A stretch of 48,631 bases of DNA, taken from a virus. A program made the translations under genes and the position numbers. Location of the stretch: positions 1 through 48,631 of IMG/VR virus record IMGVR_UViG_3300032116_000324; one strand, given 5' to 3'. Position 1 is the stretch's first letter, and each line of letters begins with the position of its first letter. The notes beneath the pieces are model-generated. The model saw nothing but the letters and a program-made list of their open reading frames with translations, searched no databases and was not told where the DNA came from. Shown here in pieces: positions 33,474 to 41,294 of the stretch.

Positions 33474-36400
33474 ATGGCAACAAATAGTAAAGTATTCGTA
33501 TCTCCGGGTGTTTACACTTCTGAAAGGGACTTAAGTTTCGTTTCTCAGAGTGTTGGTGTAACTACTTTGGGCATTGTAGGTGAAGCTTTGAAGGGACCGG
33601 CTTTTGAACCTATATTCATTACAAATTATGATGAGTTTCAAACATATTTCGGAGGAACTTCTCCGGAAAAGTTTGTTAATACTCAAATCCCTAAATATGA
33701 GGCTTCATATATAGCAAAAGCTTATTTACAACAATCCAATCAAATGTTCATGACGAGAGTTTTGGGATTGTCCGGATATGATGCGGGACCTTCTTGGTCT
33801 ATAACAACAATAGCCAACGTAGATAGTTCTACTGTAGGGTTCAATGAAATATGTGTTAAAACTCCCAATTTCACCGCTCAAACTTGTGACATTTCTTGTA
33901 CTGCGGTCACATTACCTTTTATGGTAAATTTCTCAGGATGTAATAACTCCATAGATACAATTGATTTCTTAACAAATTTCCCTAATGAAATTCAAAGTAT
34001 AATTAACAATGAGTATACAAAGTTTGATGGTGGAACTTCTACTTTAGATAGTGATTTGAAAGCTCAATTACAAGGCATTTTCACGACACCTTCAAAGAGT
34101 GCTTCCTCTATCTATTATTTTGGTACCATAGAACATGACGACTATGTAACTCTTTCTTCAGGATTTACAGCAGGAACGAACGTATTGGATGTTTCAAATG
34201 TAGATTCCTTATTGGCTGATTATACGTCACCAAAAAATGATTCATGGTATTATTCTTTATTTGATAATCCAACCGGAGATTCTTATTCAGGATTTTCATT
34301 TTGGACCGCTGTGGGTAGTTTATATGTGTTTCCTAATAACACACCTCATACTACAACAACTACAACCGCGGCTCCTACACCACCAAACCCTTGTGAAGAT
34401 AATCCAACACCTTCAGTCACACCGACGGCCACTTCTACCACACCTCCCGTTTGTTTCTCAGGAACTATGTATGGTGTAATATACTATTATACAGGTACAA
34501 GTTACACAGAATATAATAATGTTGTGATAGCAACTTTGAGATCAAGAGGTATTTCAATTTTTGATCAAGATGACGATGGGCCTAAATACGAAGTTGATGA
34601 TTGTACTAAAGTTACACTTGATTTCACAGGTTCTTATGGTGCTGTTAGAAAGAATCCATTTGCTCCTTTTGGTATCAATGTTATTAATAAAGACAATCAA
34701 TTGTTTACTTTCAAAACTTCAATGGCCTCTTCCGACGCTACTTACCTTCCTAAGGTATTTGGTGTATCCAACTTTGGTAAAGACAGAAAAGAGGTTCCTT
34801 TGATGGTTGAAGAAAGATATGATGTTCTTTTAAGATGGGCATATAATAAAGGATACATTAGAGGTTTAAGACAAGACATAATTGAGTTAGATAGTGCAAG
34901 ATCAGGTAAAATTGATAATATTGCATACTACGCCGAAAAATATCAAAGTCCTGCAAGTCCTTATGTTGTATCTGAACTCAGAGGTAATAAAGTATATAGA
35001 TTATTTAGATTTGTATCAATTTCTGATGGGAATAGTGCAAATGATCAGTTGAAGATTTCTTTAGCTAACATGTCATTTAATAACTTGACGTTTGACGTAA
35101 TCGTTAGAGACTTCTATGATACAGATGCTAATCCGGTTGTATTAGAAAAATTCACTAATTGTTCTATGGACCCGGGTCAGAATAACTATGTAGGTAAAAA
35201 AATTGGTTCCTCAGATGGTGAATTTGCTTTGAATTCTAAATTTATCATGGTTGAACTTAATGTTGAGGCACCTGTTGATTCATTACCTTGTGGATTTGAA
35301 GGATATAATTTTAGATTGTATGATGGTGTAAGATCTCCTTTCCCGATCTATAAAACAAAATATTTCTTCCCAGGTGAAGTAATCTTTAATCCTCCGTTTG
35401 GTTTCCCTTCAGGCACTGATAATCCAGTTTCTTCTGCGGGTGACAATGTTAGAAGAACTTATTTAGGTCTTTCATCTTCTATAGGTTATGATTCTGATTT
35501 TTATCAGTATTTCGGTAAACAAAACATTGGAGATGTTTGTAATCCGGCTTTACAAGATTGGGCTTACAAAACTGCGGGTTTCCATATGGACGAGGGTGCA
35601 TCTGTAATCACAATACCTAAAGGATTCACAACATCAGGCCAACCTGCGTTTGAATGTGGTGTTGCAACTTTCCGTGAAGATCCTGATGATGATCAAAATC
35701 CTTACTACAGAATATTTGCAAGGAAGTTCACTTTGTTTGTAGCTGGAGGTTTTGACGGATGGGATATATATAGAGAATATAGAACAAACTCAGATCAATT
35801 TGTACTTGGTAAATCGGGATATCTCAAAGGAGCTTGTCCGGATGATAGATACCCCAACGCAACCGGAGCGGGTCTATTCAGAAGAATTACTGTTGGTGAT
35901 AACACAGGAGATTGGGCAAATACTGATTATTACGCTTATCTTTTGGGACAACACACTTTCTCTAACCCTGAGGCGGTTAATATAAATGTTTTTGTAACAC
36001 CGGGTATTGACCATGTTAACAATAGTAATTTAGTAGAAGAAGCTATAGACATGATTGAATTCAGTAGAGCTGACTCAATTTACATTACAACAACACCTGA
36101 TTACAATATGTTTGTTCCTACAATTACCGATAATTTGGATCTTATTTATCCACAAGAAGCGGTTGATAATTTGGAAGAAACCGGTATAGATTCAAACTAT
36201 ACGGCTACTTATTATCCTTGGGTTCTAACAAGAGATACTGTTAATAACACTCAAATTTATATCCCGGCAACCGCTGAGGTAACAAGAAATCTAGCATTGA
36301 CTGATAACATTTCATTCCCGTGGTTTGCTTCTGCAGGTTACACAAGAGGTCTTGTTAATTCAATAAAGGCTAGAAAGAAACTTACACAACAAGATAGAGA

Positions 36401-36812
36401 TACTCTTTATCAAGGAAGAATTAACCCAATTGCAACATTCTCTGACGTGGGAACAGTAATTTGGGGTAACAAAACTCTTCAAATTAGAGAATCCGCTCTT
36501 GATCGTATCAATGTTAGAAGATTACTTCTTCAAGCTAGAAAATTAATTTCGGCAGTTTCTGTTAGATTGTTGTTTGAACAGAATGATGAAAGAGTAAGAC
36601 AAGATTTCTTAGATGCTGTTAATCCTATATTAGATGGTATCAGAAGAGATAGAGGTTTATATGATTTCCGTGTCACAGTATCTTCTTCACCTGAAGATTT
36701 AGACAGAAATCAATTAACTGGTAAGATCTACATTAAACCTACCAAAGCTCTTGAATTTATAGATATTGAATTCTTGATTACACCAACAGGTGCGTCATTT
36801 GAAAATATCTAA
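33474..36812 (+). CDS. Tail sheath protein with mucin-like insertion
   Basis: 1112 residues, long beside T4 gp18 (659). The N-terminus VSPGVYTSERDLSFVSQSVG, the core LGIVGEALKGPAFEP and the C-terminal block (RINVRRLLLQARKLISAVS, RRDRGLYDFRVTVS, ALEFIDIEFLITPTG) are standard contractile-sheath features. Residues about 290-325 hold an inserted Thr/Pro string (TTTTTTAAPTPPNPC and PTPSVTPTATSTTPP), presumably exposed on the tail surface, before a short extra domain. It polymerises around the tube and contracts at infection. It has its own TATTTAT box upstream and a strong terminator downstream, which fits very high late expression. Confidence 0.9.
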   Translation: MATNSKVFVSPGVYTSERDLSFVSQSVGVTTLGIVGEALKGPAFEPIFITNYDEFQTYFGGTSPEKFVNTQIPKYEASYIAKAYLQQSNQMFMTRVLGLSGYDAGPSWSITTIANVDSSTVGFNEICVKTPNFTAQTCDISCTAVTLPFMVNFSGCNNSIDTIDFLTNFPNEIQSIINNEYTKFDGGTSTLDSDLKAQLQGIFTTPSKSASSIYYFGTIEHDDYVTLSSGFTAGTNVLDVSNVDSLLADYTSPKNDSWYYSLFDNPTGDSYSGFSFWTAVGSLYVFPNNTPHTTTTTTAAPTPPNPCEDNPTPSVTPTATSTTPPVCFSGTMYGVIYYYTGTSYTEYNNVVIATLRSRGISIFDQDDDGPKYEVDDCTKVTLDFTGSYGAVRKNPFAPFGINVINKDNQLFTFKTSMASSDATYLPKVFGVSNFGKDRKEVPLMVEERYDVLLRWAYNKGYIRGLRQDIIELDSARSGKIDNIAYYAEKYQSPASPYVVSELRGNKVYRLFRFVSISDGNSANDQLKISLANMSFNNLTFDVIVRDFYDTDANPVVLEKFTNCSMDPGQNNYVGKKIGSSDGEFALNSKFIMVELNVEAPVDSLPCGFEGYNFRLYDGVRSPFPIYKTKYFFPGEVIFNPPFGFPSGTDNPVSSAGDNVRRTYLGLSSSIGYDSDFYQYFGKQNIGDVCNPALQDWAYKTAGFHMDEGASVITIPKGFTTSGQPAFECGVATFREDPDDDQNPYYRIFARKFTLFVAGGFDGWDIYREYRTNSDQFVLGKSGYLKGACPDDRYPNATGAGLFRRITVGDNTGDWANTDYYAYLLGQHTFSNPEAVNINVFVTPGIDHVNNSNLVEEAIDMIEFSRADSIYITTTPDYNMFVPTITDNLDLIYPQEAVDNLEETGIDSNYTATYYPWVLTRDTVNNTQIYIPATAEVTRNLALTDNISFPWFASAGYTRGLVNSIKARKKLTQQDRDTLYQGRINPIATFSDVGTVIWGNKTLQIRESALDRINVRRLLLQARKLISAVSVRLLFEQNDERVRQDFLDAVNPILDGIRRDRGLYDFRVTVSSSPEDLDRNQLTGKIYIKPTKALEFIDIEFLITPTGASFENI

Positions 36813-36823
36813 CATTAAAATAG

Positions 36824-36886
36824 GTGGGGTTAGATTTATCACAGAAAAGTTATAAATTTGTGGTAATTTATAACCCCACTTTTTTT
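36824..36886 (+). terminator. Strong nested intrinsic terminator after sheath
   Basis: An outer stem GTGGGGTTA (36824-36832) / TAACCCCAC (36871-36879) overlaps an inner perfect 10-bp hairpin GTTATAAATT (36849-36858) / AATTTATAAC (36865-36874). Seven T residues follow at 36880-36886. The next start codon is 8 bases on. Confidence 0.9.
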
Positions 36887-36894
36887 GAAAAATT

Positions 36895-37683
36895 ATGAAA
36901 AGAATTATTAAAGAAGGATTTAAAGAAGGAACACCCGATTTGAAATATTATGCTTTTGATTGGGATGATAATATAGTTTATATGCCTACAAATATAATGT
37001 TAAAAAATTCTGAAGGGGAAGAGATCGGTATGTCCACTGAAGATTTTGCCAAGTATAGGTCAAGAATAGGTAATGAAAATTTTAACTACAAAGGAGATCA
37101 AATAGTTGGTTATGCAGAAAATCCTTTCAGACATTTTAGAACCGAAGGTGATAAAAGATTTATAATAGATTCCATGTTAGCCGAACCGGGACCTTCTTGG
37201 AACGATTTCGTGGAATGTATTAATGGAGGATCAATATTTTCAATTATCACCGCTAGAGGACACAACCCCACTACATTAAAAGAAGCGGTATATAACTATA
37301 TAGTATCAAATACCAATGGTATTGATAATAACGAACTATACAAAAATTTAAAAAAATATCGTGAATTTATGGATCAAGATGATCTGTCCAAAATGGAACT
37401 AATAAATTCATATTTAGATTTATGTCAGTTTTACCCTGTAAGTTTTGGAAAAGGAAGTGAGGCCAACCCGGAACAAGAAAAAGTCAAAGCTCTAAAAAAG
37501 TTTGTTAATTATGTGACGGATTTATCACACGAACTTAATAAAAAAGCTTACATTAAAAATGACGTTAAAAATTTCTTTTTACCATTTGTAGGTTTTTCAG
37601 ATGACGATAGAAAGAATATTGAAAAGACTAGTGAAGATGAATTTTTAAGTAAGCGAGTTAAATTTAAGTATACTGGAAACTAG
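36895..37683 (+). CDS. HAD-superfamily phosphatase
   Basis: 262 residues. HAD motifs: YAFDWDDNIVYMP (D22-W-D24), SIITARGHNP (T119), a Lys-rich stretch KVKALKKF (about 197-203) and FSDDDRKN (D236-D238). It would hydrolyse a phosphate ester, perhaps nucleotide or DNA ends; the substrate is not evident. The N-terminus MKRIIKEGFKEG holds IKE-G at 5-8, like a T4 prohead-protease site, so it may be packaged. It has no TATTTAT box and starts 8 bases after the sheath terminator, so it is probably expressed only by read-through. Confidence 0.7.
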   Translation: MKRIIKEGFKEGTPDLKYYAFDWDDNIVYMPTNIMLKNSEGEEIGMSTEDFAKYRSRIGNENFNYKGDQIVGYAENPFRHFRTEGDKRFIIDSMLAEPGPSWNDFVECINGGSIFSIITARGHNPTTLKEAVYNYIVSNTNGIDNNELYKNLKKYREFMDQDDLSKMELINSYLDLCQFYPVSFGKGSEANPEQEKVKALKKFVNYVTDLSHELNKKAYIKNDVKNFFLPFVGFSDDDRKNIEKTSEDEFLSKRVKFKYTGN

Positions 37684-37731
37684 ATAATATTTTTTTTTAA
37701 AAAAAAGTAAATAAAAAAATTATTTGGGATA

Positions 37732-37738
37732 TATTTAT
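37732..37738 (+). promoter_or_regulatory. TATTTAT box, candidate late promoter for tube
   Basis: It lies 30 bases before the tail tube ATG and is followed by AATAAATAAA. No strong terminator is seen in the 85-base gap, only a T-run/A-run. Confidence 0.45.
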
Positions 37739-37768
37739 AATAAATAAAAAAAATTAAAACTAATTATT

Positions 37769-38257
37769 ATGGCTGATTTACTAATGAAAATGCCTATACC
37801 TTACGAACCGAAAAGAGCGAATAGGTTTATTTTAAGATTTCCAAGTCCATTAGGTATAAATGAGTGGTTTGTTACTTCTGCGAGCAGACCTTCTATAGAT
37901 ATAAAAGTTGTTGATATACCATTTTTGAACACTTCTACTTATGTGGCTGGTAGATTTGAATGGCAAACAATAAGTGTTAAGTTTAGAGATCCAATAGGAC
38001 CTTCAGCTTCTCAAGCTCTTATGGAATGGGTAAGATTGTGTGCTGAATCTGTAACAGGTCGTATGGGTTATGCCGTTGGTTATAAAAGAAACGTAGATCT
38101 AGAGATGTTAGATCCAACCGGTGTTGTTGTTGAGAAATGGATATTAGAAGGAACTTTTCTTAAAGATGTAAAATTCGGTGATTTAGGTTATAGTGATGAT
38201 AAGATCATGGAAATTTCCGCAACTTTACGTATGGATAGATGTATATTAGTTTATTAA
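37769..38257 (+). CDS. Tail tube protein (gp19-like)
   Basis: 162 residues, the size of T4 gp19 (163). Motifs fit: YEPKRANRFILRFPS, WFVTSASRPSID, WQTISVKFRDPIGPSASQAL, EWVRLCAESVTGRMGY, KRNVDLEMLDPTGVVVEKW, LEGTFLKDVKFGDLGY and a final strand EISATLRMDRCILVY. It forms the inner tube through which DNA passes. It sits between the sheath and chaperone genes, as expected for a contractile tail, with its own TATTTAT box and a strong terminator. Confidence 0.9.
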   Translation: MADLLMKMPIPYEPKRANRFILRFPSPLGINEWFVTSASRPSIDIKVVDIPFLNTSTYVAGRFEWQTISVKFRDPIGPSASQALMEWVRLCAESVTGRMGYAVGYKRNVDLEMLDPTGVVVEKWILEGTFLKDVKFGDLGYSDDKIMEISATLRMDRCILVY

Positions 38258-38296
38258 TTAATAATATTTACATAAAAAGTAAAGTTAATTATATTT

Positions 38297-38326
38297 AACG
38301 TAGGGACAAAACCCTACGTTTTTTTT
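38297..38326 (+). terminator. Perfect intrinsic terminator abutting a start codon
   Basis: AACGTAGGG (38297-38305) pairs with CCCTACGTT (38312-38320), nine pairs and a 6-base loop, followed by T residues to 38326. The ATG of the chaperone gene begins at 38327, with no base between. Confidence 0.95.
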
Positions 38327-39079
38327 ATGGAAGAAGCAATGAAATACGGACAAGAAAATTTTTCTCTACCACATGATGTGGTTAAATTACCTACGGGAGG
38401 AATCTTTTACAAATCTAAAAAGAAAAGTGTAAAGGTTGGGTACTTAACAGCTGCTGATGAAAACATAATCATGGCTGGTACCTCAATTAAAGAAGGTGTT
38501 ATTCTTTCTTTGTTAAGAAATAAAATTTATGAACCAGAATTAAGACCTGAGGAACTTTTGGATGGTGACCTACAGGCAATTTTAATCTTCTTAAGAAATA
38601 CGGCTTTTGGACCTGAATATACCTTTAATTTAATTGACCCAGGAACAGATAAAGAATTTTCACATACAATTCTTTTGGATGAATTAAACTTCAAAAAAAC
38701 AAAGGTTCAACCAAATGAAGAAGGTTATTTTGAGACAACTCTCCCTAAATCAGGACTTAATGTAAAATTGAAACCAATTTCTTTTGGGGAGTCCGAAGAA
38801 ATAGAAAGAACATTACAAAGTTATTACGCTGGAAGAGTTTTACCAAGACAAACTTACAAGTTGAGTAGAATGATTATTGAAATAAATGGTAACAATGAAA
38901 AAGGTTTTATACAACAAACCATAGAAAGTTTACCAATAGCTGATTCAAAATACATAAGAAATTTCATGAATGAAAATGAACCCGGTTTGGACTTAACAAG
39001 AACTATTATCGCCCCATCAGGAAGAGAGGTATCTTTACAGGTATCTTTCGGGGTGGACTTTTTTCGGCCTTTCTTCTGA
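38327..39079 (+). CDS. gp26-like tail assembly chaperone (short, unshifted form)
   Basis: 250 residues. The T4 gp26/PF12322 pattern is visible: VVKLPTGGIFYKSKKKSVKV, YLTAADENIIMAGTSIKEG, RPEELLDGDLQAILIFLRN, TAFGPEYTFNLIDPG. The C-terminus (VSLQVSFGVDFFRPFF) stops at TGA 39077-39079, and coding continues in the +1 frame. Such proteins sit between tube and tape-measure genes and often make a longer frameshifted form that chaperones the tape measure. Expression probably depends on read-through of the terminator touching its start codon. Confidence 0.7.
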   Translation: MEEAMKYGQENFSLPHDVVKLPTGGIFYKSKKKSVKVGYLTAADENIIMAGTSIKEGVILSLLRNKIYEPELRPEELLDGDLQAILIFLRNTAFGPEYTFNLIDPGTDKEFSHTILLDELNFKKTKVQPNEEGYFETTLPKSGLNVKLKPISFGESEEIERTLQSYYAGRVLPRQTYKLSRMIIEINGNNEKGFIQQTIESLPIADSKYIRNFMNENEPGLDLTRTIIAPSGREVSLQVSFGVDFFRPFF

Positions 39080-39221
39080 TTACAAACAAAGTCAAGCTTT
39101 TGAATATTATATTTGTACGAAATATCTAAATGTTTCATATCAAGATTTTTTTAACATACCCATATGGTTAAGAAAATTTATGATTGAACAACATATTAAA
39201 GATATAACGCCCCCTAAATAA
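39060..39221 (+). CDS. +1 frameshift extension of the tail assembly chaperone
   Basis: In the +1 frame relative to the chaperone, an ORF continues to TAA 39219-39221 and encodes DYKQSQAFEYYICTKYL, NVSYQDFFNIP and IWLRKFMIEQHIKD. It has no start codon of its own, because upstream it is closed by a stop at about 38990 with no ATG, GTG or TTG between. Its sequence has the pattern of second-frame chaperone segments ('..y..tkyl.vsy.d...iPiw.R..mie'). The shift would occur at 39059-39077, where the zero frame reads TTT TTT CGG. A +1 slip from TTT to TTC is plausible; a sequencing error in the T6 run is the alternative. Confidence 0.65.
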   Translation, partial: FFGLSSDYKQSQAFEYYICTKYLNVSYQDFFNIPIWLRKFMIEQHIKDITPPK

Positions 39222-39233
39222 TTTTTTTGTAAA

Positions 39234-39240
39234 TATTTAT
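39234..39240 (+). promoter_or_regulatory. TATTTAT box, candidate late promoter
   Basis: It lies 14 bases before the tape measure ATG and follows the stop of the frameshift extension by 12 bases. Confidence 0.45.
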
Positions 39241-39254
39241 CTTAAAATAATATT

Positions 39255-41249
39255 ATGTTATTTCATTTATATGGTAAAAGTAATAGTTCTGAAAATGAAG
39301 AATTAACGGATCCTATAAAAGATCTAAGTGTTGAGAGCCTATCATCCTTACCGGCGGAAATTCAAAAAGTTATCACCTCTCAATTTAAGGGATTTACAGA
39401 TCAAGCACTACAAGCGTTAGTAGATTATGATAATGTAGCAAGAAAACTATCTTATTCATTCGGGGGATCCAGAGCTTTTGCTGAAGAAATAAGAAATTCT
39501 ATGGTATTAGCTGAGGTTGCGGTAAAAGGTATGGGAGGAAGTTTTGCCGATTTGTTAGACATCCAAAAAGGGGTTAATGAGTCTATGGGTGAAATGTCAA
39601 TATTAACAACTGAAACGTATGCTGATTTATATGCGACTGTTAATATGACAAACGACGGACTTGGAGTTACACAACAAGGGGTAACCAAGTTAGTAGATGT
39701 GTTTACACAGGCGGGTTTTAATGTAAAAAATATTGGATACGAAACAACAAAAATATTCAATGTTGCAAGAGAAGCGGGTGTCAACGCACAAAAAGTTTTT
39801 GACCAAGTAGAATCAAATTTGAGTAAAATAAATTTATTTAATTTTCAGAATGGTGTTGAGGGTATGGCTAAAATGGCCGCACATGCGACCAGTATGAAGA
39901 TTAAAATGGATGATACTTTGAAAATTGCGGACCAATTGTTCAATCCTGAAAAAGCAGTCCAAATGGCAGCGGATTTCCAAAGATTAGGTGTATCGGTAAC
40001 TTCACTATTGAATCCTTATGAATTACAAGACATGGCAAGAAATGATCCACAAAAACTACAAGAAGCGTTGGGAGAGGCCATGTCTCAATTGACATACTTT
40101 AATGAAAGTACTCAAAAAATGGAATTGTATGATTATGCAAAACCATTGATAAGACAAATATCAGAATCAACCGGGATGAGTTTGGATTACTTGATGAATG
40201 TTGGTTTACAAACAGGGGAGTTAAAGAAAAAAATGTCAGAAATAGTTTTTCCGGATTTTGCTAAAGACGAAAAGAGTAGACAAATGATTGCTCAACTAGC
40301 TTCAATAGGTAGAATGGGAGGAAAATACGAAGGTCAATATGTTGTAACTATTGATGGAATGGAAAAAGCATTAGATGAACTTTCAGAACAAGATTGGAAA
40401 TCATTAGAAGCAAAAATGGCAGAACAAGAAAAGCCCGCTAAAGACATGGTTCAACTTCAAACAGAATCCAATGGACATTTATTGACATTGATAAATGAAG
40501 TAAAATCTTTACAAGGTATTTTACCGAGAAGATTAGGTTCAAGTGCAAAGGTAACTAATATAGTTCAAAAAGGTGCACAACTAGGTAGAGAAATGTTAAC
40601 AACAGGTGCTGCTGCGATAGGAATTGAAAATAGGGAGTTCACTCAAGGAGGCGGTACATATTATGACCCAAGTAAAATGTTCCAAAAAATAGAAGATCCA
40701 AATACATGGAAACCATTAGAAGCTGCTATTACTAATTCTGCGGCACAATTGGCTACGGCAATGAGTACAGGTACGGTTGACGCAAAACTTCTTAAATCAA
40801 TTAGTGATCAATTTGAAAACGCTTTCAAAGAAAGTTTTGAAAAAGCATTTCCTGATGCTAAAAATTTCTATGATAAATTTTCCGAAGGGTTCATGAAAAT
40901 ATTGACACAAGTTCAGACAGGATCATTTAGTTTATCCTCAATTCCGGGTATATCAAGTTTGATACCATCATCTTCTTCGGTACCATCAACATCTACATCG
41001 GCACCACCAGCTAATGTTAATTATTCAACTTATGTTCAAACTTTGGCAAATACATCAGTTGGGAAAGTACTCGTTTCGGCAGATCCGAATAACCCTTTAA
41101 GTTTATCAATAAAGATGGATCCAGCAGAACTTGCTAATTACATCACTAAAACAGAAATATTAAGTCAACCTTTCATGGATAAAATAGTTGATGGGGCAAA
41201 AGAAATAATTGCACAAAGAGCAATAACATTTGGTTTGTTAAACCAATAA
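39255..41249 (+). CDS. Tape measure protein (probable)
   Basis: 664 residues, largely helical. Repeated Ala/Lys/Gln-rich segments are typical of tape measures (MAKMAAHATSMKIKMDDTLK, FNPEKAVQMAADFQRLGVS, SQLTYFNESTQKMELYDYAK). It has a Ser-Pro-Thr hinge (SSIPGISSLIPSSSS) near 570 and a small C-terminal domain (LSIKMDPAELANYITKTEIL). Its place after tube and chaperone genes supports the call. If it sets tail length at about 1.5 angstrom per residue, the tail would be near 100 nm. I see no peptidase or long hydrophobic membrane segment. Confidence 0.6.
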   Translation: MLFHLYGKSNSSENEELTDPIKDLSVESLSSLPAEIQKVITSQFKGFTDQALQALVDYDNVARKLSYSFGGSRAFAEEIRNSMVLAEVAVKGMGGSFADLLDIQKGVNESMGEMSILTTETYADLYATVNMTNDGLGVTQQGVTKLVDVFTQAGFNVKNIGYETTKIFNVAREAGVNAQKVFDQVESNLSKINLFNFQNGVEGMAKMAAHATSMKIKMDDTLKIADQLFNPEKAVQMAADFQRLGVSVTSLLNPYELQDMARNDPQKLQEALGEAMSQLTYFNESTQKMELYDYAKPLIRQISESTGMSLDYLMNVGLQTGELKKKMSEIVFPDFAKDEKSRQMIAQLASIGRMGGKYEGQYVVTIDGMEKALDELSEQDWKSLEAKMAEQEKPAKDMVQLQTESNGHLLTLINEVKSLQGILPRRLGSSAKVTNIVQKGAQLGREMLTTGAAAIGIENREFTQGGGTYYDPSKMFQKIEDPNTWKPLEAAITNSAAQLATAMSTGTVDAKLLKSISDQFENAFKESFEKAFPDAKNFYDKFSEGFMKILTQVQTGSFSLSSIPGISSLIPSSSSVPSTSTSAPPANVNYSTYVQTLANTSVGKVLVSADPNNPLSLSIKMDPAELANYITKTEILSQPFMDKIVDGAKEIIAQRAITFGLLNQ

Positions 41250-41265
41250 AAAAAGGGAATCTTTG

Positions 41266-41272
41266 TATTTAT
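41266..41272 (+). promoter_or_regulatory. TATTTAT box, candidate late promoter
   Basis: It lies 22 bases before ATG 41295, the first baseplate gene. The downstream baseplate genes overlap and have no box of their own. Confidence 0.45.
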
Positions 41273-41294
41273 ATAAAAAACATCTCAACAAAAA

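Noticed and set aside
37684-37768. Terminator after the HAD gene from the T10/A8 run
   Set aside because: The pairing is only A-T and the T run precedes the A run, so it is weak; A/T-rich spacer is as likely.
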